Positions 1 through 7,242 of a stretch of DNA of 8,273 nt are shown in pieces. The stretch comes from JAVMKJ01 sp031732875 (lineage in GTDB: Bacteria > Pseudomonadota > Gammaproteobacteria > Competibacterales > Competibacteraceae): positions 1 to 8,273 of the forward strand of contig JAVMKL010000034.1 of the NCBI GenBank assembly GCA_031732875.1, written 5' to 3'. Made by a program: the position numbers and the translations under genes. The notes beneath the pieces are model-generated. The model ran no database searches. It had not been told where the DNA came from and worked only from the letters and a program-made list of their open reading frames with translations. The first letter of the stretch is position 1. Each line of letters starts with the position of its first letter.

Positions 1-79
1 ACCAGCCGGTTTCGGAAATGCAGCGGATCTTCAACCGTTGCAGGGCGCCGATATCCAGGGTTTGAGTGGTCGTTGACAT
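1..79 (-). CDS. 5' end of an unidentified gene, cut by the window edge
   Basis: An ATG (complement of 77-79) opens a frame without stops to the window edge, giving 26 residues that begin MSTTTQTLDIGALQRLKIRC. A strong Shine-Dalgarno AGGAGG (complement of 88-93) lies 8 bases upstream, which supports this start. The gene is divergent from moeA. The visible part has no signal peptide or membrane segment and I do not recognise the family. The start is fairly well supported by the ribosome binding site; the function is unknown. Confidence 0.55.
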   Translation of the reverse strand, partial: MSTTTQTLDIGALQRLKIRCISETGW

Positions 80-252
80 GGCGATAACCTCCTTCGGATG
101 GATCGACATCCGGGGATGAGAAGTGTACGGAACGCTACCATAACGTTAAGGGTTCGTTCTCGAAACATGACCGTATTGCGGATCCGCATTTTCAACAACG
201 ATTTTCAATCACCCGGAGGCGGCCCGGCGCCGCGCCCGCGAGGAATCGATTG
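80..252. promoter_or_regulatory. Divergent intergenic region between the partial gene and moeA
   Basis: This 173-bp gap should carry the promoters for both divergent genes. I see no convincing sigma70 -35/-10 pair on either strand. A perfect 12-bp palindrome TGCGGATCCGCA lies at 177-188, between the two starts, and could be an operator half or chance. The moeA Shine-Dalgarno (AGGA, 241-244) lies at the right edge. Confidence 0.35.
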
Positions 253-1524
253 ATGTTTCCAACTGACTGTTGTGGCCCTGACGATCGTCTGCTGACGCTG
301 GCGGAGGCTCTTGCCGCCGCCCTGGATTCGGTCGAGCCGATCCGCGATTCGGACTTCATCCCGCTCCTTGATGCCTGCGGTCGGGTCTTAGCCAGCGACC
401 TGCCGGCCCGGCTCGACGTGCCGCCGAGCGACAATTCGGCAATGGACGGCTTCGCCCTGTATCTGGCCGATGCGCGGTCGGACGAGCCGACCCGGTTGCC
501 GGTGGTGGGACAGGCGCTGGCCGGGCATCCGTATCCGGACAGGATTCCACGCGGCGCGGCGGTTCGGATCACCACCGGCGGCGTGATGCCGGACGGGCCA
601 GACGCGGTGATCGTGCAGGAGCAGTGTCTGATCGCCCCGGACGAGAGCTGGATCGAGATCGAGCCTCAGGCCGCTGCCCGGCTCAAACCTGGGGAGAACA
701 TCCGCCGGCGCGGCGAGGACGTGCGGGCCGGCACGGTGCTGCTGTCGCGCGGTTTGCGGTTGCGCCCGCAGGATGTGGCGCTGGCGGCGGGTCAGGGGGT
801 CGCCGCCCTGGAAGTGGTACGCCAGCCGCGGGTGGCGGTCGCGTCCACCGGGGATGAGTTGCGCGAGCCGGGAGTCGAACTGCCGCCGGGCGCGATTTAC
901 GAAACGAACCGCTACACCTTGATCGGTTTGTTGCGGCGGCTGGGTTGCGCGGTGACCGATCTGGGCATCCTGCGCGACGAGCGAGACGCGGTACTGCCGG
1001 CGCTGCGCTACGCGGCGGCCAGCCACGACGTGCTGCTGACCTCGGGCGGGGTGTCGGTCGGCACGGCCGACCTGGTCAAGGATGTCATCGCCGAACTGGG
1101 ACGGATCGAATTCTGGCGGCTGGCGGTCAAGCCGGGCAAGCCGGTGACCTTCGGACGGATTCAGGATTGCATGGTGCTGGGCCTGCCGGGCAACCCGGTG
1201 TCGGTGATGGTGTCCTTCCTGTTTTTCGCCAGGCCGTTGCTGTTGAAGCTGATGGGAATCGAACCGACGGACCCGCCGCGGCTGTCGGTGGCGGCCGATT
1301 TCCAGTTCCGGCGCAAGCCGGGCCGGCGCGAGTGGCTGCGGGCCCGGTTGCGGTCCGATCCAATCCGGGGGTTGCTGGCCAGCATCTACCACACGAGCAG
1401 TTCTGGCGCCCTGTCGTCCCTGTCCTGGGCCGACGGTCTGGTGGAACTGCCCGAGGACTGCGCCGGCGTCGCGCCCGGCGATAAGGTGGACTATCTGCCG
1501 TTCGGCGGGCTGGGGGTAGAATAG
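253..1524 (+). CDS. moeA: Molybdopterin molybdenumtransferase MoeA
   Basis: MoeA inserts molybdate into adenylylated molybdopterin, the last common step of molybdenum cofactor synthesis, in the cytosol. The 423-residue protein has the family's normal length and all its landmarks: PPSDNSAMDGFA (57-68), the ITTGG / MPDGPDAVIVQE stretch (106-123), GENIRRRGEDVRAGT (148-161), ASTGDEL (197-203), the MoaB/Mog-like domain motif TSGGVSVG (263-270), KPGKPVTFG (293-301) and GLPGNPVSVMVSF (310-322), then a C-terminal domain IV. I chose ATG 253 rather than TTG 250 because AGGA at 241-244 is 8 bases from the ATG. The frame looks intact. It is divergent from the gene at 1-79 and only 28 bases upstream of the SPFH pair, so read-through into those genes is likely, although a functional link is not obvious. 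Confidence 0.95.
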   Translation: MFPTDCCGPDDRLLTLAEALAAALDSVEPIRDSDFIPLLDACGRVLASDLPARLDVPPSDNSAMDGFALYLADARSDEPTRLPVVGQALAGHPYPDRIPRGAAVRITTGGVMPDGPDAVIVQEQCLIAPDESWIEIEPQAAARLKPGENIRRRGEDVRAGTVLLSRGLRLRPQDVALAAGQGVAALEVVRQPRVAVASTGDELREPGVELPPGAIYETNRYTLIGLLRRLGCAVTDLGILRDERDAVLPALRYAAASHDVLLTSGGVSVGTADLVKDVIAELGRIEFWRLAVKPGKPVTFGRIQDCMVLGLPGNPVSVMVSFLFFARPLLLKLMGIEPTDPPRLSVAADFQFRRKPGRREWLRARLRSDPIRGLLASIYHTSSSGALSSLSWADGLVELPEDCAGVAPGDKVDYLPFGGLGVE

Positions 1525-1552
1525 CAATCTCGCTCGCCTGGGAATTGACCCC

Positions 1553-3109
1553 ATGAATATCCCCAAACCCGACCCCCAACAGATTTGGCGCAAAGTGTCC
1601 CAGCAACCCCTGCCCGGCAACCTGGGACGGCTGGGCGCCTTCGGTCTTGCCATCGGCCTGTTGTTGTGCCTGCTGGCGTTCGTCTGGTTTTTCTGCCGCA
1701 TCGAACCCGGTACCGGCGAAATCGCGGTCCTGATCCGCAAGACCGGCGATGATTTGCCGTCGGGCGCGATTATCGCCCTGGAGCCCGGCCAGAAAGGCAT
1801 TCAGTTCGAAGTGTTGCCGGAAGGCCGCTATTTCCGCGATCCCTATACCTGGGGCTGGCGGATCGCCAAAATCACCGACATTCCCGCCGGCAAGCTGGGC
1901 GTGCTCACCCGACTCTACGGCCGGGAACCGCCAGCCGGCCAGATCCTGGCCCAGGGGGATTGCGGCAAGGCCGGGCCGAATGACGAGAAGGGCATCATTG
2001 CCGCCGTGCTGCGCCCGGGCAAATACCGCATCAATCCCTACGCATGCAGCGTGGAGCTGTTCGACGCCCTGTCGATTCGCCCCGGCGCGGTGGGGGTGGT
2101 GACCTCGCTGGTGGGTAAGGATGTGCTGAACGACGATCTGCCGGCGGAGGCGCGCAACACCTATCTGGTGGGCGAGGGGCTGAAGGGGGTGGTGCCCCGA
2201 GTGCTCGATCCCGGCACCTATTATCTCAATCCCTATCTCTACAACGTGGTTGAAGTGACCTTGCAGAGCCAGCGTTTCGTGCTGGGTGGCGAGGACGCCA
2301 TCAGCTTTCTGACCCTGGACGGCTTCAACGTCGATGTCGAGGGCACCATCGAGTTCGGCATCGAGCGCGACAAGGCGGCGCTGATCACCCATCAGGTCGG
2401 GGACATGGAGGACGTGCTCAAGAAGCTGATCCTGCCGCGCGCGCGGGGTTTCAGCCGGATCGAGGGCAGCAAGCATCCGGCGATCAACTTCATCGTCGGC
2501 GAAACCCGGCAGAAGTTTCAGGACAACCTGGAGCAGCACCTGCGCGCCAACGCCGCCGATTGGGGCGTGGCGATCAAGTCGGTGCTGATCCGCAACATCG
2601 TGACCCCAGACGCCATTTCCAGCATCATCCGCGACCGCGAGATAAGCGTGCAGAACGCCCGCAAGTACGAGCAGCAGATCGAACAGGCCCGCTCGCTGGC
2701 GGAGCTGACCCGGCAGGAAATGCTGGCGAAACAGAACCAGGAAAAGGTGGCGGCGGAAACCAGCCGCATCCAGGCGGTGATCCGGGCGCAACAGGAACTG
2801 GCGGTGCAGGTGACCGCCGCCAACCGGGAGCTGGAGGTGGCCCGGCTGGAGAACGAGGCCGCCGCCGCCCAGGCCGCGGCCATTTTGTCCAGGGCGGAAG
2901 CCGAGCGCGACGTGATCGCGCTGAACAACAAGGCCCAGGCGGACGTCATCGCCTCGCAGGTGCGCGCCTTCAAAACCGGGATGAATCTGGCGCGCTACGC
3001 CTTCTATCAGAAGCTCGGCCCGCGCATCGTCTCGCTGCTCGGCAGCGATACCCCGGACAGCTTCGGGGGGCTGTTTCAGCCCTATCTGTCGAAGGAGGCC
3101 AGACCATGA
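1553..3109 (+). CDS. SPFH/band-7 (prohibitin-like) membrane protein, first of a pair
   Basis: This is a 518-residue protein. A short cytosolic head is followed by one membrane helix (about 27-47) ending in FFCRIEPG. Next come three related modules (about 51-110, 111-174, 175-240), each with a GxxGV(L/V)-type strand, a P-G-x-KGI(Q/V) turn and a closing V-L-x-(E/P)-G-x-Y-x-x-(N/D)-P-Y motif. An SPFH/band-7 domain (about 246-360) and a long Ala/Glu/Gln-rich coiled coil (about 360-460) follow, then a C-terminal tail. SPFH proteins oligomerise into membrane rings or cages that organise membrane domains or control proteases (HflK/HflC, prohibitins, flotillins). The family assignment is firm; the specific role is not known. 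No protease or NfeD partner is visible here. The ribosome binding site before ATG 1553 is weak (GGGAA near 1540-1544), which would fit read-through from moeA. The stop overlaps the next start. Confidence 0.88.
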   Translation: MNIPKPDPQQIWRKVSQQPLPGNLGRLGAFGLAIGLLLCLLAFVWFFCRIEPGTGEIAVLIRKTGDDLPSGAIIALEPGQKGIQFEVLPEGRYFRDPYTWGWRIAKITDIPAGKLGVLTRLYGREPPAGQILAQGDCGKAGPNDEKGIIAAVLRPGKYRINPYACSVELFDALSIRPGAVGVVTSLVGKDVLNDDLPAEARNTYLVGEGLKGVVPRVLDPGTYYLNPYLYNVVEVTLQSQRFVLGGEDAISFLTLDGFNVDVEGTIEFGIERDKAALITHQVGDMEDVLKKLILPRARGFSRIEGSKHPAINFIVGETRQKFQDNLEQHLRANAADWGVAIKSVLIRNIVTPDAISSIIRDREISVQNARKYEQQIEQARSLAELTRQEMLAKQNQEKVAAETSRIQAVIRAQQELAVQVTAANRELEVARLENEAAAAQAAAILSRAEAERDVIALNNKAQADVIASQVRAFKTGMNLARYAFYQKLGPRIVSLLGSDTPDSFGGLFQPYLSKEARP

Positions 3110-4836
3110 GCAAGCTGGGTGTCATCGTCGGAGCGGTCGCGGTCGCGGCGGGGGGCTGGGTCGTCTGGCAATGGGGGTTTTGCCGGTTCTACGTGGAGCC
3201 GGGTTCCATGGCGATCATGACCGCCAAGAGCGGTGAGTCCTTGCCGCCGGGCCAGATTCTCGCCAAGCCGGGCCAGAAGGGAATTCAGGAGCAGGTGCTG
3301 GCCGAGGGCCGGCATTTTCTCAATCCCTGGCTGTACGAGTACAAGATCATGCCGATGGTGACCATTCCCACCGGCAAGGTGGGCGTGGTCACCTCCAAGG
3401 TTGGCGCCGAACTGCCGCCGGGCGAGTTTCTGGCCGAACCGGGCCAGAAAGGCATCTGGCGCAACGTGCTCGGTCCGGGCAAGTACCGGTTCAATCCCTA
3501 CGGCTATCAGATCGATATCGTCGATGCCGTCAGCATTCCCATCGGTTACGTCGGCGTGGTCACCAGCCTGTCCGGCAAGCAGACGACTCCCGACGCTTTC
3601 GCCGGTCCCGGCGAAAAGGGCGTGCGCCAGGACATCCTGCAGCCTGGCCTGTACTACGTCAATCCCAAGGCCCTGCAGGTCGACTTGCTGGAAATCGGCG
3701 TCAACCAGGTCTCGCTGCTGGGCAAGTCCGGCGGCGAGGTGGTGACCAAGGCGCAGATGGCGTCGCAAAACGTGGCGATGGAGAACCTGCAGAAGCGGGC
3801 GCTGGCCGAACAGCAGGAAAAGCGGCTGGATTATCTGACCCAGCAGCGGGCGCAGGAGCCGGCGGCGGACAAAGCCCGGATGGAGAGCAGCGTGATGGCG
3901 CGCAAAGCCGCTCCGGCCAAGCCCGCCGCTCCGGCCGCGCCGCTCCAGGCGGCCCCGCCGAAGCCGCCGGATTACAGCAACGTGCTGAGTCTGAATCAGT
4001 TCGTCGAATTTCCGTCCCGCGACGGTTTCGAGATCAGCCTGGACATGACGGTGGAGTTCGAGTTCCTCCCGGAACACATCGCCTGGATTTATCAAAGCTA
4101 CGGCGATCTGCCGGCGGTGGTGGACAAGATCATCATGCCGCAAATCCTCTCGGTCTCGCGGCTGAAGGGCTCGGCGTATCGCGCCAAGGATTTCATCGTC
4201 GGCGAAGGGCGCGAGAAATTTCAGAACGATCTGACCGAGGCGCTGGCCCGAACCATCGAGGAGAAGCGCATCATCGTGCACGATGCCCTGATCCGGCACG
4301 TCAACGTGCCCATGCAGATTCTCGATCCGATCCAGCAGGCGAGCATCGCCGTCGAGCAGGACTTGACCAACAAGGAGAAGCAGAACACCGCCCGCAAGCA
4401 GGCGGAACTCAATACCGAACTGGGGCTGGTCGAGCAGCGCCGCCAACAGGTCGCCCAGGAAACCGAGAAGCTCAAGGCGGAAATTCTGGCCGATCAGGAT
4501 AAACAGGTGGCGCAACTCCGGGCGGAAGCCCAGCGGCAAGCCGCCGAGATTGACAAGCAAACCGCGCTGGTCCGCGCCGACAAGACCCGCAAGCTGGGCC
4601 AGGCGCAGGCCGGCACCGTGACCCTGGTAGAAGGCGAAAAGGCCAAGGGCTTCGAACTCAAGGCGGCGGCGTTCGGCGATCCTTCGGCGTTTACCCTGTG
4701 GGAGTTTGCCAACAATCTGAATAAGGATATACGGGTCAACATTTTCCATGCCGGCCCGGGCACGCTGTGGACCGATCTGGAAAAAGCGACCCTGGGCGAA
4801 TTGGGCGGGGCGGCGGTGTTGAACAAGGGGCGCTAG
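3106..4836 (+). CDS. SPFH/band-7 membrane protein, second of a pair, with an inserted coiled coil and Ala/Pro linker
   Basis: This 576-residue protein is homologous in layout to its upstream neighbour. A membrane helix (about 4-24) ends in GFCRFYVEPG. Three modules follow (about 33-86, 87-146, 147-200), with the repeated PGQKGI...VL.(E/P)G...NP pattern. Unlike the first protein, it then has a charged coiled coil (about 215-265) and an Ala/Pro/Lys-rich linker (266-290) before the SPFH domain (about 295-410). A second long coiled coil (about 415-510) and a C-terminal segment (511-576) finish it. ATG 3106 is supported by AGGAGG at 3093-3098. The ATGA overlap with the previous stop (3106-3109) implies translational coupling and roughly equal synthesis. 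The HflK/HflC and prohibitin 1/2 precedent suggests that the two proteins form one hetero-oligomer; this is inference. The same frame stays open upstream into the previous gene, but the ribosome binding site sets the start. Confidence 0.88.
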   Translation: MSKLGVIVGAVAVAAGGWVVWQWGFCRFYVEPGSMAIMTAKSGESLPPGQILAKPGQKGIQEQVLAEGRHFLNPWLYEYKIMPMVTIPTGKVGVVTSKVGAELPPGEFLAEPGQKGIWRNVLGPGKYRFNPYGYQIDIVDAVSIPIGYVGVVTSLSGKQTTPDAFAGPGEKGVRQDILQPGLYYVNPKALQVDLLEIGVNQVSLLGKSGGEVVTKAQMASQNVAMENLQKRALAEQQEKRLDYLTQQRAQEPAADKARMESSVMARKAAPAKPAAPAAPLQAAPPKPPDYSNVLSLNQFVEFPSRDGFEISLDMTVEFEFLPEHIAWIYQSYGDLPAVVDKIIMPQILSVSRLKGSAYRAKDFIVGEGREKFQNDLTEALARTIEEKRIIVHDALIRHVNVPMQILDPIQQASIAVEQDLTNKEKQNTARKQAELNTELGLVEQRRQQVAQETEKLKAEILADQDKQVAQLRAEAQRQAAEIDKQTALVRADKTRKLGQAQAGTVTLVEGEKAKGFELKAAAFGDPSAFTLWEFANNLNKDIRVNIFHAGPGTLWTDLEKATLGELGGAAVLNKGR

Positions 4837-4884
4837 CGTTCGCCGGCACGGTTTCTCGAAAGGCGGGCAAACTCTCCCTGTACA

Positions 4885-4934
4885 AAAACTCCCCTCTCCC
4901 TCTGGGAGAGGGGTTGGGGGTGAGGGCGTTTTTT
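4885..4934 (+). terminator. GC hairpin plus T run after the SPFH pair, in a common intergenic repeat
   Basis: A perfect 10-bp stem CCCCTCTCCC (4891-4900) / GGGAGAGGGG (4904-4913) with loop TCT is followed by a G-rich stretch and then six T (4929-4934). The CCCTCTCCC-TCTGGGAGAGGG-TTGGGG-TGAGGG pattern is a palindromic repeat often seen between genes in proteobacteria (recalled knowledge). The T run is 15 bases from the stem, so it is not a textbook Rho-independent terminator, but the position 49 bases after the stop at 4836 makes a terminator role likely. Confidence 0.55.
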
Positions 4935-5193
4935 CAAATACTTAGCTCACCAGAGGCTGTAAAAAAACGCCTCTCAGGCGATTGGTCGGCGTCAAGCTAT
5001 ACTTGTGACAGAAATCCAGGGAATAGCGCAACCACTGGTGATAGGTTCTGCTGCGCCAACCGCGCCTCGTAGCGACGAGGTCAGCTCGGGGGCGGCGAGC
5101 ATGGCGGGATTTACAGAGGTTGCGAGCTTGTGATGAATGTTATACGGCTGACAAAGGCTAACAAGATCAAATAATTATTGTCAACCACGGCAG
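4935..5193. other. Non-coding stretch between the SPFH operon and the cassette cluster
   Basis: No gene is supported here. It holds a short inverted repeat AGAGGC (4952-4957) / GCCTCT (4969-4974) around an A-rich loop, and a 6-bp stem CCTCGT (5065-5070) / ACGAGG (5075-5080). A GTTATAC string (5139-5145) superficially resembles an integron core box but has no matching partner. From about 5140 the base composition becomes clearly richer in A and T than the flanking operon, so the junction between backbone and accessory DNA is likely to lie in this interval. Confidence 0.5.
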
Positions 5194-5223
5194 TTTACCG
5201 AAGATAGGCGGAAACTGCATAAT
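5194..5223 (+). promoter_or_regulatory. Possible sigma70 promoter for the first cassette gene
   Basis: TTTACC (5194-5199) and CATAAT (5218-5223) are separated by 18 bp. They match 4 of 6 and 5 of 6 consensus positions and place transcription start near 5230, about 20 bases before the GTG at 5252. This is judged by eye in an AT-rich patch. Confidence 0.35.
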
Positions 5224-5251
5224 CACTTTTTATGGCCAAAGGCTAACCGCT

Positions 5252-5830
5252 GTGCCAAACCAATCGACCGCAATAGCAGTAGTCATCGGTGCTCTCGGAG
5301 CATTACTCGGTGTGTACTTTCGCGAAGCTGTTCGCGCCGCGTACAAGCAAAAGGCAGTCGCGTCTAAATTCGACGCGCAACTCAGCGCATTACGAGGTGA
5401 GCTCCTTGAAAAGCCCGATACTCGCAACCTTCTGATGATAGGCCTTGCGTGGCACAGCGAACGGCTAGAAGCGATCCGCACTGACGGCGTGACGGGATAC
5501 CAGGAAGTTGAAGAGAAATACAAAGTACGCTTAGCAGAACTTCGAAAAGAATTAGAGGCGGGCAACGAGGAAGTGGACGCGTCTCTAAAAAAGTTATATG
5601 CAGCCTACCGGGAAATGCCAGAGAAGGCATTCGCCTACACGGAAAAGCAATGGGATGCCTTCTCCCAAAGTCTAGTGACCGGAACCTCCTTGATAACCGA
5701 CGACGAAGCGGCTAGTTTAGTGTGGCACTCAACGGACTGTTGCACTTCGAAGCCATCTCCAGAAAATCGTGCACTTGACCCACAGCACTGCTATCACAAT
5801 GCGTGTGAGCGAAAACTTCGACGCCGCTGA
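5252..5830 (+). CDS. Unknown single-pass membrane/coiled-coil protein of cassette 1, probably frameshifted near its end
   Basis: The frame starts at GTG 5252, with AAGG (5239-5242) 9 bases upstream. The N-terminus has one hydrophobic segment (about residues 6-22, AIAVVIGALGALLGVYF), then charged, helix-prone sequence to about residue 130 (for example YKVRLAELRKELEAGNEEVDAS), which suggests a membrane-anchored helical protein. I do not recognise the family. The last roughly 40 residues (CCTSKPSPENRALDPQHCYHN...RRR) are Cys-, Pro- and Arg-rich and unlike the rest, as expected of out-of-frame reading. More natural helical sequence continues in the other two frames up to a stop inside the attC site. 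A full-length ancestor would have had about 240 residues instead of 192. Placement directly before an attC makes it an integron cassette gene. Confidence 0.6.
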   Translation: MPNQSTAIAVVIGALGALLGVYFREAVRAAYKQKAVASKFDAQLSALRGELLEKPDTRNLLMIGLAWHSERLEAIRTDGVTGYQEVEEKYKVRLAELRKELEAGNEEVDASLKKLYAAYREMPEKAFAYTEKQWDAFSQSLVTGTSLITDDEAASLVWHSTDCCTSKPSPENRALDPQHCYHNACERKLRRR

Positions 5831-5972
5831 CTACCGCGAAGCGGCCATCGAGATTGCAGAGCGCTCCATTAGTGTGATGCTTGAGTTGCTACCACTACTG
5901 AAATTGGCCGAAGATTTGCGCAAAGCCCCGATCCATCGCCATGTATTGCGAAACATGTCACTTTGGCCCTAA
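5716..5972 (+). pseudogene. Displaced C-terminal part of the cassette 1 gene in shifted frames
   Basis: From 5716 a second frame reads FSVALNGLLHFEAISRK before a stop at 5776-5778. The third frame then reads helical sequence (SENFDAADYREAAIEIAERS, followed by ISVMLELLPLLKLAEDLRKA) to TAA 5970-5972. That stop lies within the R'' box of the attC at 5967, which is the usual position for the end of a cassette gene. The simplest reading is that the gene starting at 5252 once ended at 5972 and has lost its frame. This could be by two -1 changes (near 5715-5735 and near 5757-5777) or by one +1 change. Assembly error is also possible. An independent short gene starting at ATG 5791 or further upstream is less likely, because no ribosome binding site stands out. 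Confidence 0.45.
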
Positions 5973-6021
5973 CCAGCCGTTGGAGCGGACGCTTCGCGGC
6001 TTATCCGCCGCCCCGTTAGCC
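5967..6021 (+). other. Integron attC recombination site 1
   Basis: This 55-bp site is bounded by an R'' box CCCTAAC (5967-5973) and an R' box GTTAGCC (6015-6021), of which CTAAC/GTTAG pair. The interior folds on itself: GCGGA (5985-5989) pairs with TCCGC (6004-6008), with a small CGC-TTC-GCG hairpin inside. The stop of the cassette 1 frame lies in R'', and the next gene starts 37 bases after R', the classic cassette geometry. Its right half is almost identical to that of the second site at 8202-8231. In the integron system the folded bottom strand is the IntI substrate, cut between G and TTAGCC of R'. Confidence 0.82.
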
Positions 6022-6058
6022 GGCTCAAACGATCGATCTTCTTGTCCCGGAGCGCCTG

Positions 6059-7213
6059 ATGGCCAAGATATTCGTTAGCCACGCTCATGAAGACAGGGAC
6101 GCGGCACATCAAATCACGACCGCACTGGCGAAGGCGCGGCTAGATCCGTGGCTGGATGTTCAGGAGCTTCGCCCGGGTGACGAGTTGTTGAAGGCGATTG
6201 CGGCAGTTCTGGCCGAAGCGGATTACTTTGCCATCCTGCTCTCGCGCACCGCGCTGGCCAAGCCGTGGGTACTCACGGAAATGCGCATGGCGCTCACCGC
6301 CGAGATCGAGAAAGGACGCCCGAAGGTAGTCGTCTTACGCCTTGATGGCTGCGAGGTGCCGATTGAACTCAAGCACAAGCTCTATCTGGACCTTCGCGGC
6401 CGGTTCGACGCAGCGCTGGCGGAGCTTGCAGACCACATAGAAGGGCTCAAACGCGCCGTTGCCACTCCCAAGCAGACGATTCTCGCCGACATGATCAAGA
6501 ACGCTGACCACGAACTGTGGACCCGTCTCTCCGCTGGTGCGGGATCTCGCGACGAATGGAGGCAGAGTGAAGCAGCAGAGGCCATCCGCGAGCTTCGCTC
6601 CGACGAACTGGAAGCCGCCGTCCGTATCGGGTCAAGGTGGTCCGGACAGGTGTACAAAGAGTGGGAAGGCGACCTGGTGAAGACGATTCGTCACGCTACC
6701 GATGTCAGCGACGCCGGCGCCCGACGGATCTTGATAAGCCTCTGCGCGGCCGGGTTCCTAGAAGAAGCGGACGATCTAGATTACGACAGGCAGCCGGAGA
6801 GGGCCTGGTGCGACGGAAGCATCCTGTGGATCCTGCGTCGTGCCGCCAGGCGAAGCGGGCTTTTTCCAGCGCTCCCGCCGCCGCTTCCCGAGCGTCTGAG
6901 CAGCCTCTTGGCGTATGAGGGACCGGTGGGCATCACCGGGAAGGGATGGTTCGCGATCCGATTTGCCACAGGCGTCCTGACCGCGCTCGACACATCTGAC
7001 AAAGTGGTCGTTGCCGTGGCGCGGCAGGCTGATTCTCCCCGAACGTGGGGCTTTCGGTCATCAGACGACCGCGCGCCTTTGAAGTTGGAGCGTTACCTCA
7101 CCCCGACCGACCTCACTCCGGAAGATCCGTTCGCATCGCTATCGAAAGGGCGTGCCCTCGAGCTTGTAGGGTTCGACCTTGCAACGTTCGACGACCTCGG
7201 GCTGCTACTATAG
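6059..7213 (+). CDS. TIR-domain protein with an unassigned C-terminal region; candidate anti-phage effector
   Basis: This is a 384-residue soluble protein with GGAG (6049-6052) 6 bases before ATG 6059. Residues 1-130 are a TIR domain: IFVSHAHEDRDAA (4-16), DPWLDVQELRPGDEL (29-43), YFAILLSRTALAKPWVLTEM (56-75), then VVVLRLDGCEVP (90-101). W70 and E74 fit the SxxxxxxWxxxE pattern in which the glutamate is catalytic in NAD-cleaving TIR proteins. Residues about 200-240 (KTIRHATDVSDAGARRILIS and the residues after it) look like a winged-helix or three-helix domain. The remaining 145 residues, rich in Arg, Leu and Asp, are not recognised. Bacterial TIR proteins commonly deplete NAD or make cyclic ADP-ribose signals during phage infection, and integron cassettes often carry defence genes. 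Both facts are family knowledge and the defence role here is inferred. The gene lies between two attC sites and has no visible partner unless cassette 1 is one. Confidence 0.85.
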   Translation: MAKIFVSHAHEDRDAAHQITTALAKARLDPWLDVQELRPGDELLKAIAAVLAEADYFAILLSRTALAKPWVLTEMRMALTAEIEKGRPKVVVLRLDGCEVPIELKHKLYLDLRGRFDAALAELADHIEGLKRAVATPKQTILADMIKNADHELWTRLSAGAGSRDEWRQSEAAEAIRELRSDELEAAVRIGSRWSGQVYKEWEGDLVKTIRHATDVSDAGARRILISLCAAGFLEEADDLDYDRQPERAWCDGSILWILRRAARRSGLFPALPPPLPERLSSLLAYEGPVGITGKGWFAIRFATGVLTALDTSDKVVVAVARQADSPRTWGFRSSDDRAPLKLERYLTPTDLTPEDPFASLSKGRALELVGFDLATFDDLGLLL

Positions 7214-7242
7214 TGGGCATAAGCGACGCTGGGCTCTTAGAG

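Noticed and set aside
388..1800. Minus-strand open frame across moeA
   Set aside because: It lies mainly opposite a clear moeA, and its composition is that of a complement-strand shadow.
1127..2791. Long minus-strand open frame antisense to moeA and the first SPFH gene (554 codons)
   Set aside because: It is a by-product of GC-rich codon bias. The protein is His/Gln/Arg-rich without domains, and the plus-strand genes have clear family motifs.
2560..3105. In-frame upstream extension of the second SPFH protein
   Set aside because: It overlaps the first SPFH gene out of frame. ATG 3106 has AGGAGG 7 bases before it, followed at once by a membrane helix.
3082..4749. Long minus-strand open frame antisense to the second SPFH gene (555 codons)
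   Set aside because: Same cause: low-complexity His/Leu/Arg composition, no recognisable domain, and a full overlap with a well-supported gene.
4767..5072. Open frame running from inside the SPFH gene through the terminator hairpin
   Set aside because: It has no ribosome binding site, spans a terminator-like repeat and gives non-protein-like sequence.
5139..5145. GTTATAC as the core of an attC or attI before cassette 1
   Set aside because: No complementary box or foldable arms lie within 150 bases upstream, and no integrase gene is nearby.
5232..5246. Five-codon frame ATGGCCAAAGGCTAA just before the cassette 1 start, as a leader peptide
   Set aside because: It is too short to test and has no ribosome binding site of its own. 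The AAAGG within it more likely serves the GTG at 5252.
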